DNA of 64,000 bases. It comes from Gluconacetobacter diazotrophicus PA1 5. GTDB lineage: Bacteria > Pseudomonadota > Alphaproteobacteria > Acetobacterales > Acetobacteraceae. Both the position numbers and the translations under genes were made by a program. Shown one piece after another: positions 24,953 to 33,735 of the stretch (positions within the stretch are counted from its first letter, which is position 1; each line of letters starts with the position of its first letter). The notes below the pieces were generated by a model. It did not search any database and was not told the DNA's origin. It saw nothing but the letters and a program-made list of their open reading frames with translations. The stretch covers positions 150,001 to 214,000 of the forward strand of contig NC_010125.1 in the NCBI RefSeq assembly GCF_000067045.1. The letters run 5' to 3'.

Positions 24953-25482
24953 GCCGCACCTGCCGGGGCGGGCAGGGGGCAGGCCCGCGCCAGGATGAAA
25001 TCGGTGATGGCGGCGGTATCCGCCAGGTCCAGCCGCGCCAGGCCCGGCGGCAGGGGCAGCGCCGCCGCGTCGGTGGCAACGGCGGCGATGTGCGGGGTGG
25101 CGGGCCACAGCGCGTCCTTGCCCACGTCGGGCCGATACACCTCGATCGCCACGGGCAGCGCGGCACGGAAGCCCTCGACCAGGATCAGGTCCACCGGTGC
25201 CATGCGCGCGATCAGGTCGGGCAGCGCCGGCTCGCCCGGGGCGGCGCATTCATGCAGCAGCGCCCAGCGCGTGCCCGACGCCACCATGACCTCCCGCGCT
25301 CCGGCCTCGCGATGACGGTGGGAATCCTTGCCCGGCTGGTCCATGTCGAACCCATGATGCGCGTGCTTGACGGTCGAGACCCGCAGCCCCCGCGCGCCCA
25401 GCGCCGCCAGAAGCCGGACGACCAGCGTCGTCTTGCCCGCGCCGCTGCGCCCGGTAATTCCCATGATGGCGGGTGTCCGCAT
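24949..25482 (-). CDS. mobB: Molybdopterin-guanine dinucleotide biosynthesis protein MobB
   Basis: This is a GTP-binding helper in attaching GMP to molybdopterin. It is 177 residues long, with the P-loop G-I-T-G-R-S-G-A-G-K-T-T-L at residue 8, K-H-A-H-H-G-F-D-M-D-Q-P-G-K-D-S and I-L-V-E-G-F. It is coupled to cysG by a 4-nt overlap and divergent from mobA across about 112 nt. The three genes together suggest shared need for molybdoenzymes and siroheme enzymes, for example in nitrate/nitrite reduction. Confidence 0.94.
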   Translation of the reverse strand: MRTPAIMGITGRSGAGKTTLVVRLLAALGARGLRVSTVKHAHHGFDMDQPGKDSHRHREAGAREVMVASGTRWALLHECAAPGEPALPDLIARMAPVDLILVEGFRAALPVAIEVYRPDVGKDALWPATPHIAAVATDAAALPLPPGLARLDLADTAAITDFILARACPLPAPAGAA

Positions 25483-25594
25483 CTGTCCGCCCGTCTTCCC
25501 TGCTGTGGTGCCTGATGGCCCTGGTGGTCGTGTCGTCGGGGCGTACAGGTGCCTATAATCCCCGGTGCTGACAAGATGGGCGGGGCAGGGGAAA

Positions 25595-26227
25595 ATGATG
25601 CGGTATGCTTGCGTGATCCTGGCGGGGGGGGCCGCGACGCGCATGGGCGGTGGGGACAAGCCGCTGCTGCTGGCCGGCGGGCGGACCCTTCTGGGCCGCC
25701 TGCTGGACCGGCTGGCCGGGGCCGGGGTGCCGATGGCCATCAACACGCGCGGGGATACCGCGCGCTTCGCCGCCTTCGGCCTGCCGGTGCTGCCGGACGA
25801 TACGGCGGACGGCGTGCCGGACGGCGGGGCCGGGCCGTTGGCCGGCGTGCTGGCGGCGATGGACTGGGCCGCCGGGCTGGGGTGCGACGCGGTGCTGACG
25901 GTGCCCGGCGACACGCCCTTCGTGCCGCGCGACCTGCTGGCGGCGCTGGCGCCCGCGCCGGCGGTCGCGCTGTCGGGCGGGCGGCGCCACCACCTGGTGG
26001 CGCTGTGGCCGGTGGCGGCGCGCGCGGCGCTGCGCGCCCGGCTGGCCGCCACCCCGGCGGGCGCGCCGCGCGCGGCCTTCGGCGTGCGGGCCTTTGCCGA
26101 GACGATCGGCATGCGGGAGGTCACTTTCCCGGACCAGCCCTTCGACCCGTTCTTCAACGTCAACACGCCCGAGGACCTGGCCGCCGCCCGGCGCATCGCC
26201 GCGACGCAGGACGCCCCACGGGCGTAG
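25595..26227 (+). CDS. mobA: Molybdenum cofactor guanylyltransferase MobA
   Basis: This transfers GMP from GTP to Mo-molybdopterin to form MGD. The 210-residue nucleotidyltransferase has the N-terminal G-G-x-x-x-R-M-G-G-G-D-K motif (A-G-G-A-A-T-R-M-G-G-G-D-K) and V-P-G-D-T-P-F as the metal site. N-V-N-T-P-E-D-L lies near the C-terminus. The start at 25595 follows GCAGGGGAAA; a second ATG is adjacent. It is divergent from mobB. Confidence 0.94.
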   Translation: MMRYACVILAGGAATRMGGGDKPLLLAGGRTLLGRLLDRLAGAGVPMAINTRGDTARFAAFGLPVLPDDTADGVPDGGAGPLAGVLAAMDWAAGLGCDAVLTVPGDTPFVPRDLLAALAPAPAVALSGGRRHHLVALWPVAARAALRARLAATPAGAPRAAFGVRAFAETIGMREVTFPDQPFDPFFNVNTPEDLAAARRIAATQDAPRA

Positions 26228-26295
26228 ACGGCAACGCCGGCCCGCCCGGCGCGTTGACGGCCGGACAAAGGCGGAAAGAGCGGCGGAGAGACAGG

Positions 26296-27159
26296 ATGAC
26301 CGCACCGGCAAGGATGACCGCGCGGACGAACTGGCGGGGCATGCTGCGGATCGGCGCATTGCAGTGCCCGGTCGCGCTGTACACCGCCGTCTCGACGTCG
26401 GAGCGCATCCATTTCCACATCATCAACCGCGCTACCGGCCACCGGGTGCGCCGGGATTATATCGACGAGGACACCGGCCGCGTGGTCGAGCGCGACGACC
26501 AGGTCAAGGGATACGAGACCGACAGCGGCGAGGAGGTGATCCTGACGCCGGAGGACATCGCCGCCGCGATCCCCGACAGCGACAAGACCCTGTCGGTGTC
26601 GGCCTTCCTGCGATGCCGCGACATCGACGACCTTTATCTGGACCGGACCTACTACCTTGCCCCCGGTACCGGACCGGCGGCGGGCGCCTATCCCCTGATC
26701 CGCGACGCCATCCAGGCGCGGCAGGTCGGGGCGCTGGCGCGCACCGTGCTGTTCCGCCGCATGCGCACCCTCGTGATCCGGGCCGACGGCGCGGGGCTGG
26801 TCGCCTCCACCCTGCATTTCAACTACGAGGTGCGCCCGGTGCAGGCGGCGTTCGAGTCCATTCCCGACTTCACGCCCACGCCCGACATGCTGGACCTGGC
26901 CCGGCATATCATCCGCTCCCGCCAGGGGCGGTTCGATCCGGCCGCGTTCGAGGACCGGTACGAGGCCGCCGTGACGGCCCTGGTCCAGGCCAGGATCGAA
27001 GGCCGGGCCCTGCCGCCCCCACCCGCGAAACCCGCCGCCCCGGCGATCACGCTGATGCAGGCCCTGCGCGAAAGCGCGGGCCAGATGCCCCCTACCCCGG
27101 CCCACCGCCGGGGCACCGCGCGCGGCAGGGCGGCGGCACCGCATCGCAAGGCGGGTTGA
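26296..27159 (+). CDS. ku: Ku protein (NHEJ), copy 1
   Basis: This DNA-end-binding homodimer recruits LigD for non-homologous end joining. The 287-residue protein starts with W-R-G-M-L-R-I-G-A-L-Q-C-P-V-A-L-Y (Ku core strand) and has F-H-I-I-N-R-A-T-G-H-R-V, plus Y-Y-L-A-P. A proline/basic C-terminal tail (H-R-R-G-T-A-R-G-R-A-A-A-P-H-R-K) is the part that often contacts LigD or DNA. ATG 26296 gives the standard N-terminus. ligD starts 4 nt after its stop, so the two form an operon. A second Ku lies beyond ligD. Confidence 0.95.
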   Translation: MTAPARMTARTNWRGMLRIGALQCPVALYTAVSTSERIHFHIINRATGHRVRRDYIDEDTGRVVERDDQVKGYETDSGEEVILTPEDIAAAIPDSDKTLSVSAFLRCRDIDDLYLDRTYYLAPGTGPAAGAYPLIRDAIQARQVGALARTVLFRRMRTLVIRADGAGLVASTLHFNYEVRPVQAAFESIPDFTPTPDMLDLARHIIRSRQGRFDPAAFEDRYEAAVTALVQARIEGRALPPPPAKPAAPAITLMQALRESAGQMPPTPAHRRGTARGRAAAPHRKAG

Positions 27160-27162
27160 GCC

Positions 27163-29733
27163 ATGGCGCTGGACACCTATCGCAACAAGCGCGACTTCGA
27201 GGCGACGCCCGAACCCGAGGGTGCCGAGGCGGCGGAAAAGCCGGATACCGGCGCGGGCCATCTGTTCGTCATCCAGAAACATGCGGCACGCCGCCTGCAT
27301 TACGACCTGCGGCTGGAAATGGATGGCGTGCTGAAGAGCTGGGCGGTGACGCGCGGCCCCAGCCTGAACCCGGGCGACAAGCGCCTGGCCGTGCAGGTCG
27401 AGGACCACCCGCTGGATTACGGCACGTTCGAGGGCACGATCCCGAAGGGGCAGTATGGCGGCGGCACGGTCATGCTCTGGGACAAGGGCACGTGGACGCC
27501 GCTGCACGATCCGGTCCGGGGCCTCGCCAAGGGGCATCTCGATTTCGAACTGCGGGGCGAAAAGCTTCACGGACGCTGGAACCTGGTGCGGATGGACGGA
27601 CACCGCGAGGGAACGCATGAGAACTGGCTGCTGATCAAGGCCGCCGATTCCGATGCACGGTCGAAGAACGATGCCGATATCCTCGAAGAGCGGCCGGAAT
27701 CCGTAAAGACCGGCCGTGCGATGGACGACATCGCGGCCGGTGCGCCAGGGAAGGACAAGGTCGGGAAGGCGGCGGCCCAAAAAGCCGTGACGAAGAAAGC
27801 CGCGATACCGAAGGACGCGCCGCAGGCGGACGCGGCCGCGACAGGCGCCGCACCCTGCGCGGGGGCGAAGCCCGGCCCGTTGCCATCCTTCGTCGAGCCC
27901 GAACTGGCCACGCTGGTGCGCGCGGCCCCCACCGGCCCGCAATGGCTGCACGAGGTCAAGTTCGACGGCTACCGCCTGCTGGCGCGGATCGAAGCCGGAC
28001 GGGTCGTGCTGCTGACCCGCACGGGCCTGGACTGGACCGCCCGGTTCGGCGACCAGATCAGTGCCGCGCTGGCGTCCCTGCCGGTGCGGGCAGCGCTGAT
28101 CGACGGCGAACTGGTGGTGGAAACCGCAGGCGGGACCTCGGATTTTTCCGCTCTCCAGGCCGATCTCAGCGCCGGCCGCACCGACCGCTTCATCTTCTAC
28201 GTCTTCGATCTGTTGCATCTGGACGGCTACGACCTGCGCGACGCGACGCTGGAGGCGCGCAAGGGCGCGCTGCACGACCTGGTGCCGGACGATGCGGCGC
28301 GGCTGCGCTTCAGCGGCCATTTCGACGAGGCCGGGGGGCAGGTGCTGCGCCATGCCTGCCGCCTGGGCCTGGAGGGAATCGTCTCCAAGCAGCGGGACGC
28401 GCCCTACCGGTCGGGACGGGGCCGGGACTGGGTGAAATCGAAATGCGTGGCGCGGCAGGAATTCGTGATCGGCGGCTATGTGCCCTCGACCGCCAACCGG
28501 GGGGCGGTCGGCTCGCTGGTCCTCGGGGTCCAGGAAAACGGCAGGCTGGTCCATGTCGGCCGGGTCGGGACCGGCTTCACCGCCGCGACGGCGGCGGACC
28601 TGTTCCGGCGCCTGCAACCGCTTGATGTCCCCGACAGTCCTTTCGCCGCTGCCCTGACGGCCCGCGAGCGAAAGGGGGTGCGCTATGTCCGCCCCGATTG
28701 CGTGGCGGAAGTGGAATTCCGCGCCTGGACCGCCGACGGCCATCTGCGCCACGCGGCGTTCCTGGGCCAGCGCGAGGACAAGCCGGCGGCCGACATCGTC
28801 CGCGAGGTCGAAGCGCCCGACCCCGTATCCTCCGGCCCTTCATCCAAACCGGTCAAACCGGTTTCCCCGGAACCCGCGCCTGCCCGCCCGGCCCGCACCC
28901 TGACCCATCCCGACCGGTCCTACTGGCCGGATGCCGGCGTGACCAAGCAGGACCTGGCCGATTATTACGCCGCGATCTGGCCGCGAATGGCGCCCTTCAT
29001 CACCGACCGCGCGCTGGCGCTGCTGCGCTGCCCCAACGGCATCGCGGGGCCGCGCTTCTTCCAGAAGAATTTATGGAAGGGCGCCGGCGGCCACCTGGTG
29101 CCGTTGCAGGACCCGGAGGGCGAGGCCGGCACGCCGCTGATCGGCCTGCACGACCGCGACGGGCTGATCGACCTGGTGCAGGCCGCCGCGCTGGAAATCC
29201 ATCCCTGGGGCGCGTCCGTCCAGGCGTGGTCCCAGCCCGACATGATCGTGATGGACCTCGATCCCGGCGACGGCGTGCCCTGGTCCATGGTGATCGAGGC
29301 GGCGCGGGAAATCCGCGCGCGGCTGGAACGGTCCGGCCTCGCGTCCTTCGTCAAGACGACCGGCGGCAAGGGGCTGCATGTCGTGGCGCCGCTGAAACCC
29401 GGGGCCGACTGGGCGGTGGTCAAGGCCTTCACCCGGTCCATGGCCCAGGCGATGGTGTCGGACAGTCCGCAGCGTTATGTCGCCACCATCACCAAATCCA
29501 GGCGCCAGGGCCGTATCCTGGTCGATTACCTGCGCAACCAGCGCGGCGCGACGGCCGTCGCGCCCTATTCCCCCCGCGCCCGTCCCGGCGCGCCGGTCGC
29601 GATGCCGCTGGCCTGGAACGAACTGGGGCCGGATATCGGACCCGCGCACTTCACCATCGGGACGATCGGCGCCCGATTGGCGGTCGCGGACCCATGGGCG
29701 GAGATCCGTGACGCGGCCCGGCCGCTCCGTTAA
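27163..29733 (+). CDS. ligD: ATP-dependent DNA ligase D (multidomain NHEJ enzyme)
   Basis: This 856-residue enzyme processes and seals DNA ends. Domain order is PE-LIG-POL. The phosphoesterase (about 32-160) has Q-K-H-A-A-R-R-L-H-Y-D-L-R-L-E. A Lys/Ala-rich linker (about 180-240) follows. The ligase has nucleophile Lys266 in E-V-K-F-D-G-Y-R, with an OB fold to about 530. The primase-polymerase (about 570-856) has the D-x-D pair in V-M-D-L-D-P-G-D-G. All three activities look intact. It follows ku1 closely and is convergent with ku2 (11 nt between stops). Confidence 0.96.
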   Translation: MALDTYRNKRDFEATPEPEGAEAAEKPDTGAGHLFVIQKHAARRLHYDLRLEMDGVLKSWAVTRGPSLNPGDKRLAVQVEDHPLDYGTFEGTIPKGQYGGGTVMLWDKGTWTPLHDPVRGLAKGHLDFELRGEKLHGRWNLVRMDGHREGTHENWLLIKAADSDARSKNDADILEERPESVKTGRAMDDIAAGAPGKDKVGKAAAQKAVTKKAAIPKDAPQADAAATGAAPCAGAKPGPLPSFVEPELATLVRAAPTGPQWLHEVKFDGYRLLARIEAGRVVLLTRTGLDWTARFGDQISAALASLPVRAALIDGELVVETAGGTSDFSALQADLSAGRTDRFIFYVFDLLHLDGYDLRDATLEARKGALHDLVPDDAARLRFSGHFDEAGGQVLRHACRLGLEGIVSKQRDAPYRSGRGRDWVKSKCVARQEFVIGGYVPSTANRGAVGSLVLGVQENGRLVHVGRVGTGFTAATAADLFRRLQPLDVPDSPFAAALTARERKGVRYVRPDCVAEVEFRAWTADGHLRHAAFLGQREDKPAADIVREVEAPDPVSSGPSSKPVKPVSPEPAPARPARTLTHPDRSYWPDAGVTKQDLADYYAAIWPRMAPFITDRALALLRCPNGIAGPRFFQKNLWKGAGGHLVPLQDPEGEAGTPLIGLHDRDGLIDLVQAAALEIHPWGASVQAWSQPDMIVMDLDPGDGVPWSMVIEAAREIRARLERSGLASFVKTTGGKGLHVVAPLKPGADWAVVKAFTRSMAQAMVSDSPQRYVATITKSRRQGRILVDYLRNQRGATAVAPYSPRARPGAPVAMPLAWNELGPDIGPAHFTIGTIGARLAVADPWAEIRDAARPLR

Positions 29734-29744
29734 GGGCCGCTCCG

Positions 29745-30551
29745 TCAGGAGGTTCCATCCTGCGCCAGGCTGGCCCGCAACGCATCCAGGATACTGACCA
29801 CATTGCCGGTCTTCGGTTTCGCGGCCTCGCGGGCCGGCGCCCGCTTCCGGCCCTTCTGCCTGGCCGCGATGATGTCCAGCAGCCGTTCCTGCACCGGGTC
29901 GCGGACCATCTCCGGGTCCCAGGGCTGCGTCTGCCGGTCGATCAATGCCGTCAGCAGCTTCATTTCCGGGCTGTCGGCGGACTCGGCCTCGGACGCCGGC
30001 CGGGTCCGTGCGGCGGGGTGGCCGCCATTGCGGACCGCGTTTCCGTCATGCAGGGTCCACAGCACGATCCCCTTGCCGCGCGGTTCCAGCAGCACCGCGC
30101 GTTCGCGCCGGTACAGCACCAGGCGCGCGATGCCGACCATCCCGGCCGCCTCCATCGCGGCCCGGATGACGGCGAAGGCCTCCACGCCGATGGTATCGTC
30201 CGGCATCAGGAAATGCGGCGCGTCATACCAGACCCAGCCGATGCTGCCCGCCGGCACGAAACTTTCGATGTCGATCGTACGAGTGCTGTCCAGGGCGACG
30301 GATTCCAGCTCCTCGTCCTCCAGCAGCACATAATGGTCGTCGTCGCGCGGATAGCCCAGCACCTGCTCATCGTCCGCCACGGGCGCGCCGCTCTGCGCAT
30401 CGACATAGCGGCTGACGACGCGGTGGCCAGTCCGCCGGTTGATGGTGTGGAAACGAACCGTCTCGCTGCCGGTCGTCGCCGGCATCATGGTCACGGGACA
30501 GGTGACCAGCGAGACCTTCAGATAGCCCGTCCAGGATGGTCTGTCCGCCAT
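29745..30551 (-). CDS. ku: Ku protein (NHEJ), copy 2
   Basis: This 268-residue second Ku homologue has W-T-G-Y-L-K-V-S-L-V-T-C-P-V-T and F-H-T-I-N-R-R-T-G-H-R-V, plus a basic tail (R-Q-K-G-R-K-R-A-P-A-R-E-A-A-K-P-K). It differs from copy 1 in most positions, so the pair is old or separately acquired, not a recent duplication. It is transcribed towards ligD. Two Kus allow heterodimers or condition-specific repair, as in some rhizobia (family knowledge). Confidence 0.94.
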   Translation of the reverse strand: MADRPSWTGYLKVSLVTCPVTMMPATTGSETVRFHTINRRTGHRVVSRYVDAQSGAPVADDEQVLGYPRDDDHYVLLEDEELESVALDSTRTIDIESFVPAGSIGWVWYDAPHFLMPDDTIGVEAFAVIRAAMEAAGMVGIARLVLYRRERAVLLEPRGKGIVLWTLHDGNAVRNGGHPAARTRPASEAESADSPEMKLLTALIDRQTQPWDPEMVRDPVQERLLDIIAARQKGRKRAPAREAAKPKTGNVVSILDALRASLAQDGTS

Positions 30552-30684
30552 GGCGACGCGCCCGTTATGCCTTTATGCCGGCCGAACGCCCCGCCCGCGC
30601 CGGCGGTTCCCCCGCGCGGGCCGTGCAACTCCCGTATCATCCGGTCGTTCCAGGCGAAGCACGCCTGCGCCCGGGGGGACCGTC

Positions 30685-31008
30685 ATGAAAAGCGCCGTTC
30701 GACTGGCCGCGATCGTCTGCTGCGCGGCGCTGGCCGGCCCGGGCCTCTCGCTGGCCCAGGGCACCCAGCCGCCCAGGATACCGCCCGCGGCCAATCCCCA
30801 CGCCGCCGTCCCGCCCGAACGCATGGGCAGCACGCATTCCATGCTCTGCGCCAGCGAAATGACGCCGACGCAATGCGTCCATCCCGAAAAGCCCGGACCG
30901 CCCCCCGAACATGCGGCCCCGCCCGGCGCGACCCCGCCATCCAGCGAGGTGCCGAAAAAGCCGAGCCGTCCGCCCTCGGCACCCCCGCCGGTCACCGCGC
31001 CGCCCTGA
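30685..31008 (+). CDS. Small secreted proline-rich protein, unknown function
   Basis: This 107-residue protein has a Sec signal peptide (L-A-A-I-V-C-C-A-A-L-A-G-P-G-L-S-L-A-Q, cleavage near A-Q). The mature part is about 30 percent Pro, especially at the C-terminus (P-P-S-A-P-P-P-V-T-A-P-P). Two Cys (M-L-C-A-S and T-Q-C-V-H) could form a disulfide. It matches no family I know. It is divergent from ku2 and convergent with pdc. The start is chosen for the signal peptide. Confidence 0.6.
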   Translation: MKSAVRLAAIVCCAALAGPGLSLAQGTQPPRIPPAANPHAAVPPERMGSTHSMLCASEMTPTQCVHPEKPGPPPEHAAPPGATPPSSEVPKKPSRPPSAPPPVTAPP

Positions 31009-31032
31009 CGGGCCGGCGGGGCGGCCCGCCGG

Positions 31033-32709
31033 TCAGCCCGCGCGCGGCGGGCGGGCGTTGGCGGCGGCCACGCGCTTGCCCCACGTGACCAGCTCCTGCG
31101 TGCAGTCGTCGCGGTCCAGCGTGCATTCGATCAGCGTCGGGCCGTTGCGGTTGGCGCGCGCCTGCTCGATGGCGGCGGCCAGTTCCCCCCCGGTGCGGGC
31201 GCGCAGGCCCAGCCCGTTGCCCTCGCCGGCGTTGAAGACCTCCATCAGGCCCGCATAATCCCAGTTCTTGACGTTGTTGTACGGGCCGTCATGAATCATG
31301 ACTTCGATCGTGTAGCCATGATTGTTGATCAGGAAGATGATCACCGGCAGGTCGTGGCGGATCATCTGCGCGACTTCCTGCGCCGTCAGCTGGAACGACC
31401 CGTCGCCCACCATCAGTACATGCTGCCGCTCGGGGGCGGCCAGGGCATTGCCGAACGCGGCGGGAACCGACCAGCCGATATGCCCCCACTGCATTTCCAG
31501 TTCCACCCGCGCGCCGTGCGGCAGCTTCATGCGCACGGCGTTGAACCAGGAATCGCCGGTTTCGGCGGTCAGGGTGGTCCGTGGCGTCAGCAGGGCGCCG
31601 ATCTGGCGGGCCATTTCGGCATTGTTCAGCGGCGCGGTCGGGGCTGCGGCTGGCGTCTGCGGCGTCACGTAGGCGCCGCCCCGGGCGGTGGCGTCGCGCC
31701 GCACGGTATGCGCGGCCAGCCGGGTCAGGAAGTCGCGCATGTCGATGCCCGCATAGGCAACGCCGCCCACCGTGACCGCGTGGCGTTCCACCAGCATCAC
31801 ATTGTCGCCCTTGGGCCAGGCCGACCAGCCGACGGTCGCGTAGTCGTTGAAGACCGGCGCCAGGCAGATCACGCCGTCCGCGCCTTCGACCGCCTGCTGC
31901 GCGCCCGGGCTGCTGACCTCGCCCCAGTAATGGCCGCGATAGCCGGGATGGTCTTCGGGGAAGAAGCTCTTGGCGGCGGCCATGGTGGTGACGGCGCAGC
32001 CCAGCGCGTCGGCCAGGGCCACGGCCTGGGCCTGCGCGCCCGCCGCGCGGATGCGGCTGCCGACCAGCATCGTCACGCTGCCGCGCTGTTCGATGAAGGC
32101 AAGCGCCGCATCCACCGCCGCCTTCAGGCTGGCCTCGTCCGGGGCCGGCGGGCTCAGCAGCGCGTCGATCCCGCCCGGACGCACGCAGGGCGCCCCCGCG
32201 ACGTTGCAGGCGATTTCCAGATAGGCGGGCTTCTTCTCGCGCAGGGCGGTGCGGATCACGTGGTCGATCTTGGCGGGCGCGTCCTCGGCCGCCACGATGG
32301 ATTCGGCGGCGCAGGTGATATGCCGCGCCATCTCAAGCTGATAGCCGTAATCGGTGGTGCCCAGCGTGTGATGCAGGATGTGACCGGTCCCGTGGTCGTT
32401 CGCGTTCGGTGCGCCGGAAATCAGGATCACGGGCAGGTTTTCGGCATAGGCGCCGCCCAGCGCGTTGAAGGCCGACAGGGCGCCGACGCTGAAGGTCACG
32501 ATCGCGGCGGCGGCCCCGTTGGCGCGGGCATAGCCCTCGGCGCTGAACCCGCAATTCAGCTCGTTGCTGCAATAGATCTGCTGCATGTCGGTGTTGAGCA
32601 GAAGCTGGTCCAGCAGCACCAGGTTGTAGTCGCCGGCCACCGCGAAATGGTGCTTCAGCCCGATCTGGGCCAGCCGATCCGCGAGATAGCGTCCAACGGT
32701 ATAGGTCAT
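31033..32709 (-). CDS. pdc: Pyruvate decarboxylase
   Basis: This ThDP/Mg2+ enzyme converts pyruvate to acetaldehyde and CO2, feeding the acetic acid bacterial ethanol/acetaldehyde route. It has 558 residues, as in Gluconacetobacter diazotrophicus PDC, which it strongly resembles. The catalytic Glu is in C-S-N-E-L-N-C-G. A His pair is in [13 protein letters not shown]. The ThDP motif runs from V-G-D-G-S-F-Q to N-N-H-G-Y-T-I-E. Start ATG 32709 has GGAG upstream; GTG 32712 is adjacent. Bacterial PDC is rare, so this gene is the main clue to the organism. It is divergent from a LysR gene across a symmetric operator-like region. Confidence 0.97.
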   Translation of the reverse strand: MTYTVGRYLADRLAQIGLKHHFAVAGDYNLVLLDQLLLNTDMQQIYCSNELNCGFSAEGYARANGAAAAIVTFSVGALSAFNALGGAYAENLPVILISGAPNANDHGTGHILHHTLGTTDYGYQLEMARHITCAAESIVAAEDAPAKIDHVIRTALREKKPAYLEIACNVAGAPCVRPGGIDALLSPPAPDEASLKAAVDAALAFIEQRGSVTMLVGSRIRAAGAQAQAVALADALGCAVTTMAAAKSFFPEDHPGYRGHYWGEVSSPGAQQAVEGADGVICLAPVFNDYATVGWSAWPKGDNVMLVERHAVTVGGVAYAGIDMRDFLTRLAAHTVRRDATARGGAYVTPQTPAAAPTAPLNNAEMARQIGALLTPRTTLTAETGDSWFNAVRMKLPHGARVELEMQWGHIGWSVPAAFGNALAAPERQHVLMVGDGSFQLTAQEVAQMIRHDLPVIIFLINNHGYTIEVMIHDGPYNNVKNWDYAGLMEVFNAGEGNGLGLRARTGGELAAAIEQARANRNGPTLIECTLDRDDCTQELVTWGKRVAAANARPPRAG

Positions 32710-32765
32710 CACATGGCTCCTTGCATCGTCCGGCCATGGTGATCCTGCCTTATGCCAACGTCAAA

Positions 32766-32803
32766 TATATGGTATGTGTCGATTCCATATACAGGATATA
32801 TGG
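32766..32803. promoter_or_regulatory. Triple TATATGG half-site operator between pdc and LysR gene
   Basis: The region carries TATATGG (32766-32772), N12, CCATATA (32785-32791), N5, TATATGG (32797-32803). The last two form a perfect 7-5-7 palindrome. The first two form a 7-12-7 inverted repeat. The right-most half-site ends 2 nt before the LysR start codon. This is the layout expected for LysR autoregulation and control of pdc. Confidence 0.65.
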
Positions 32804-32805
32804 AT

Positions 32806-33696
32806 ATGGACCTGCGTCATCTGCGCTATTTCGTGGCGGTCGCCGAACGGGGCGGCTTCACCCGCGCGGCCGAAAGCCTGCACATGGAGCAGCCGCCGCT
32901 CAGCCAGCAGATCCGCCAGCTTGAACAGGAACTGGGCGTGACGCTGTTCGAGCGTCTGAGCCGCGGCGTCCGCCTGACCGAGGCCGGGGCCTGCCTGATC
33001 GACCAGGCGCGGACCATCCTGGCGATGGACGCGCAGTTCCGCACCGATGCCGGCGGCATCGCGCGGGGCGAGCAGGGGCGGCTGCGCATCGGCCTGGCGG
33101 GGGCGGTGTCCCTGCTGCCACTGATCCCGCAGGCGATCCGGCTGTTTCGCGACCGCTGGCCCGGCATCGTCCTGACGATGGAGGACAGCAACACCCCCGC
33201 GCTGATCGACGCCCTGCGCCAGCGCCGGCTGGACATCGCGATCATCCGCCCCCCGGTCGTCGAGCCCGACATCGCAACGACGCCCCTGCTGGACGAACCG
33301 ACGGTGATCGCCCTGCCCAGCGGCCACCCGGCGGGAGAGGAGGAGGAGATCGACCTGGCACGCATCGCGGGCGAACCGCTGATCATCTTCGACCGCGCCC
33401 TGGGCCCGGGCTTCTACGACGCGATCCTGTCGGCCTGCCAGGCGGCGGGCTTCACGCCCGCGTTCGGCCAGGGGGCGCCGCAGATCGCCTCCACCGTGCC
33501 GCTGGTGGCCGCCGGGCTGGGGGTGTCGATCGTGCCGGACTGCCTGCGCCAGATCCACGCCGGCGGCGTCACCTACCACGCCATTCGCGGCACCGCGCCG
33601 CTGGCCTCGCTGGCCATCGCGACGCTGGCGGGCGCATCGGGGCCGCTGGTGCCGCGCTTTGTCGAGACGCTGCGGGAGCGGGTGGTTCTTTTTTGA
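32806..33696 (+). CDS. LysR-family regulator, likely controls pdc
   Basis: This 296-residue LysR protein has an N-terminal HTH (L-R-Y-F-V-A-V-A-E-R-G-G-F-T-R-A-A-E-S-L, Q-P-P-L-S-Q-Q-I-R-Q-L-E). The C-terminal PBP-like effector domain contains D-I-A-I-I-R-P-P, typical of the BenM/CatM-like subgroup. The start at 32806 is preferred because AGGA stands 9 nt upstream; ATG 32800 is also in frame. The stop codon lies inside a terminator-like hairpin. Divergence from pdc and the shared symmetric region suggest it regulates pdc and itself; the inducer is unknown. Confidence 0.9.
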   Translation: MDLRHLRYFVAVAERGGFTRAAESLHMEQPPLSQQIRQLEQELGVTLFERLSRGVRLTEAGACLIDQARTILAMDAQFRTDAGGIARGEQGRLRIGLAGAVSLLPLIPQAIRLFRDRWPGIVLTMEDSNTPALIDALRQRRLDIAIIRPPVVEPDIATTPLLDEPTVIALPSGHPAGEEEEIDLARIAGEPLIIFDRALGPGFYDAILSACQAAGFTPAFGQGAPQIASTVPLVAAGLGVSIVPDCLRQIHAGGVTYHAIRGTAPLASLAIATLAGASGPLVPRFVETLRERVVLF

Positions 33697-33712
33697 AAAA
33701 AAGAGCCAAAAA
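33684..33712. terminator. Terminator-like hairpin overlapping the LysR stop
   Basis: GGTTCTTTTTT pairs with AAAAAAAGAGCC around the TGA stop of the LysR gene. A/T runs on both sides would let it work in both directions, ending the LysR gene and the convergent alpha-E operon. Confidence 0.6.
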
Positions 33713-33735
33713 ACTTCTGATTTGTTCAGGTCTTT

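Noticed and set aside
24949-28752. Open frame of 1267 codons on the minus strand
   Set aside because: Only the last part is mobB. The rest is antisense to mobA, ku and ligD and reads as low-complexity Arg/Gly/Ala without motifs, as expected opposite high-GC genes.
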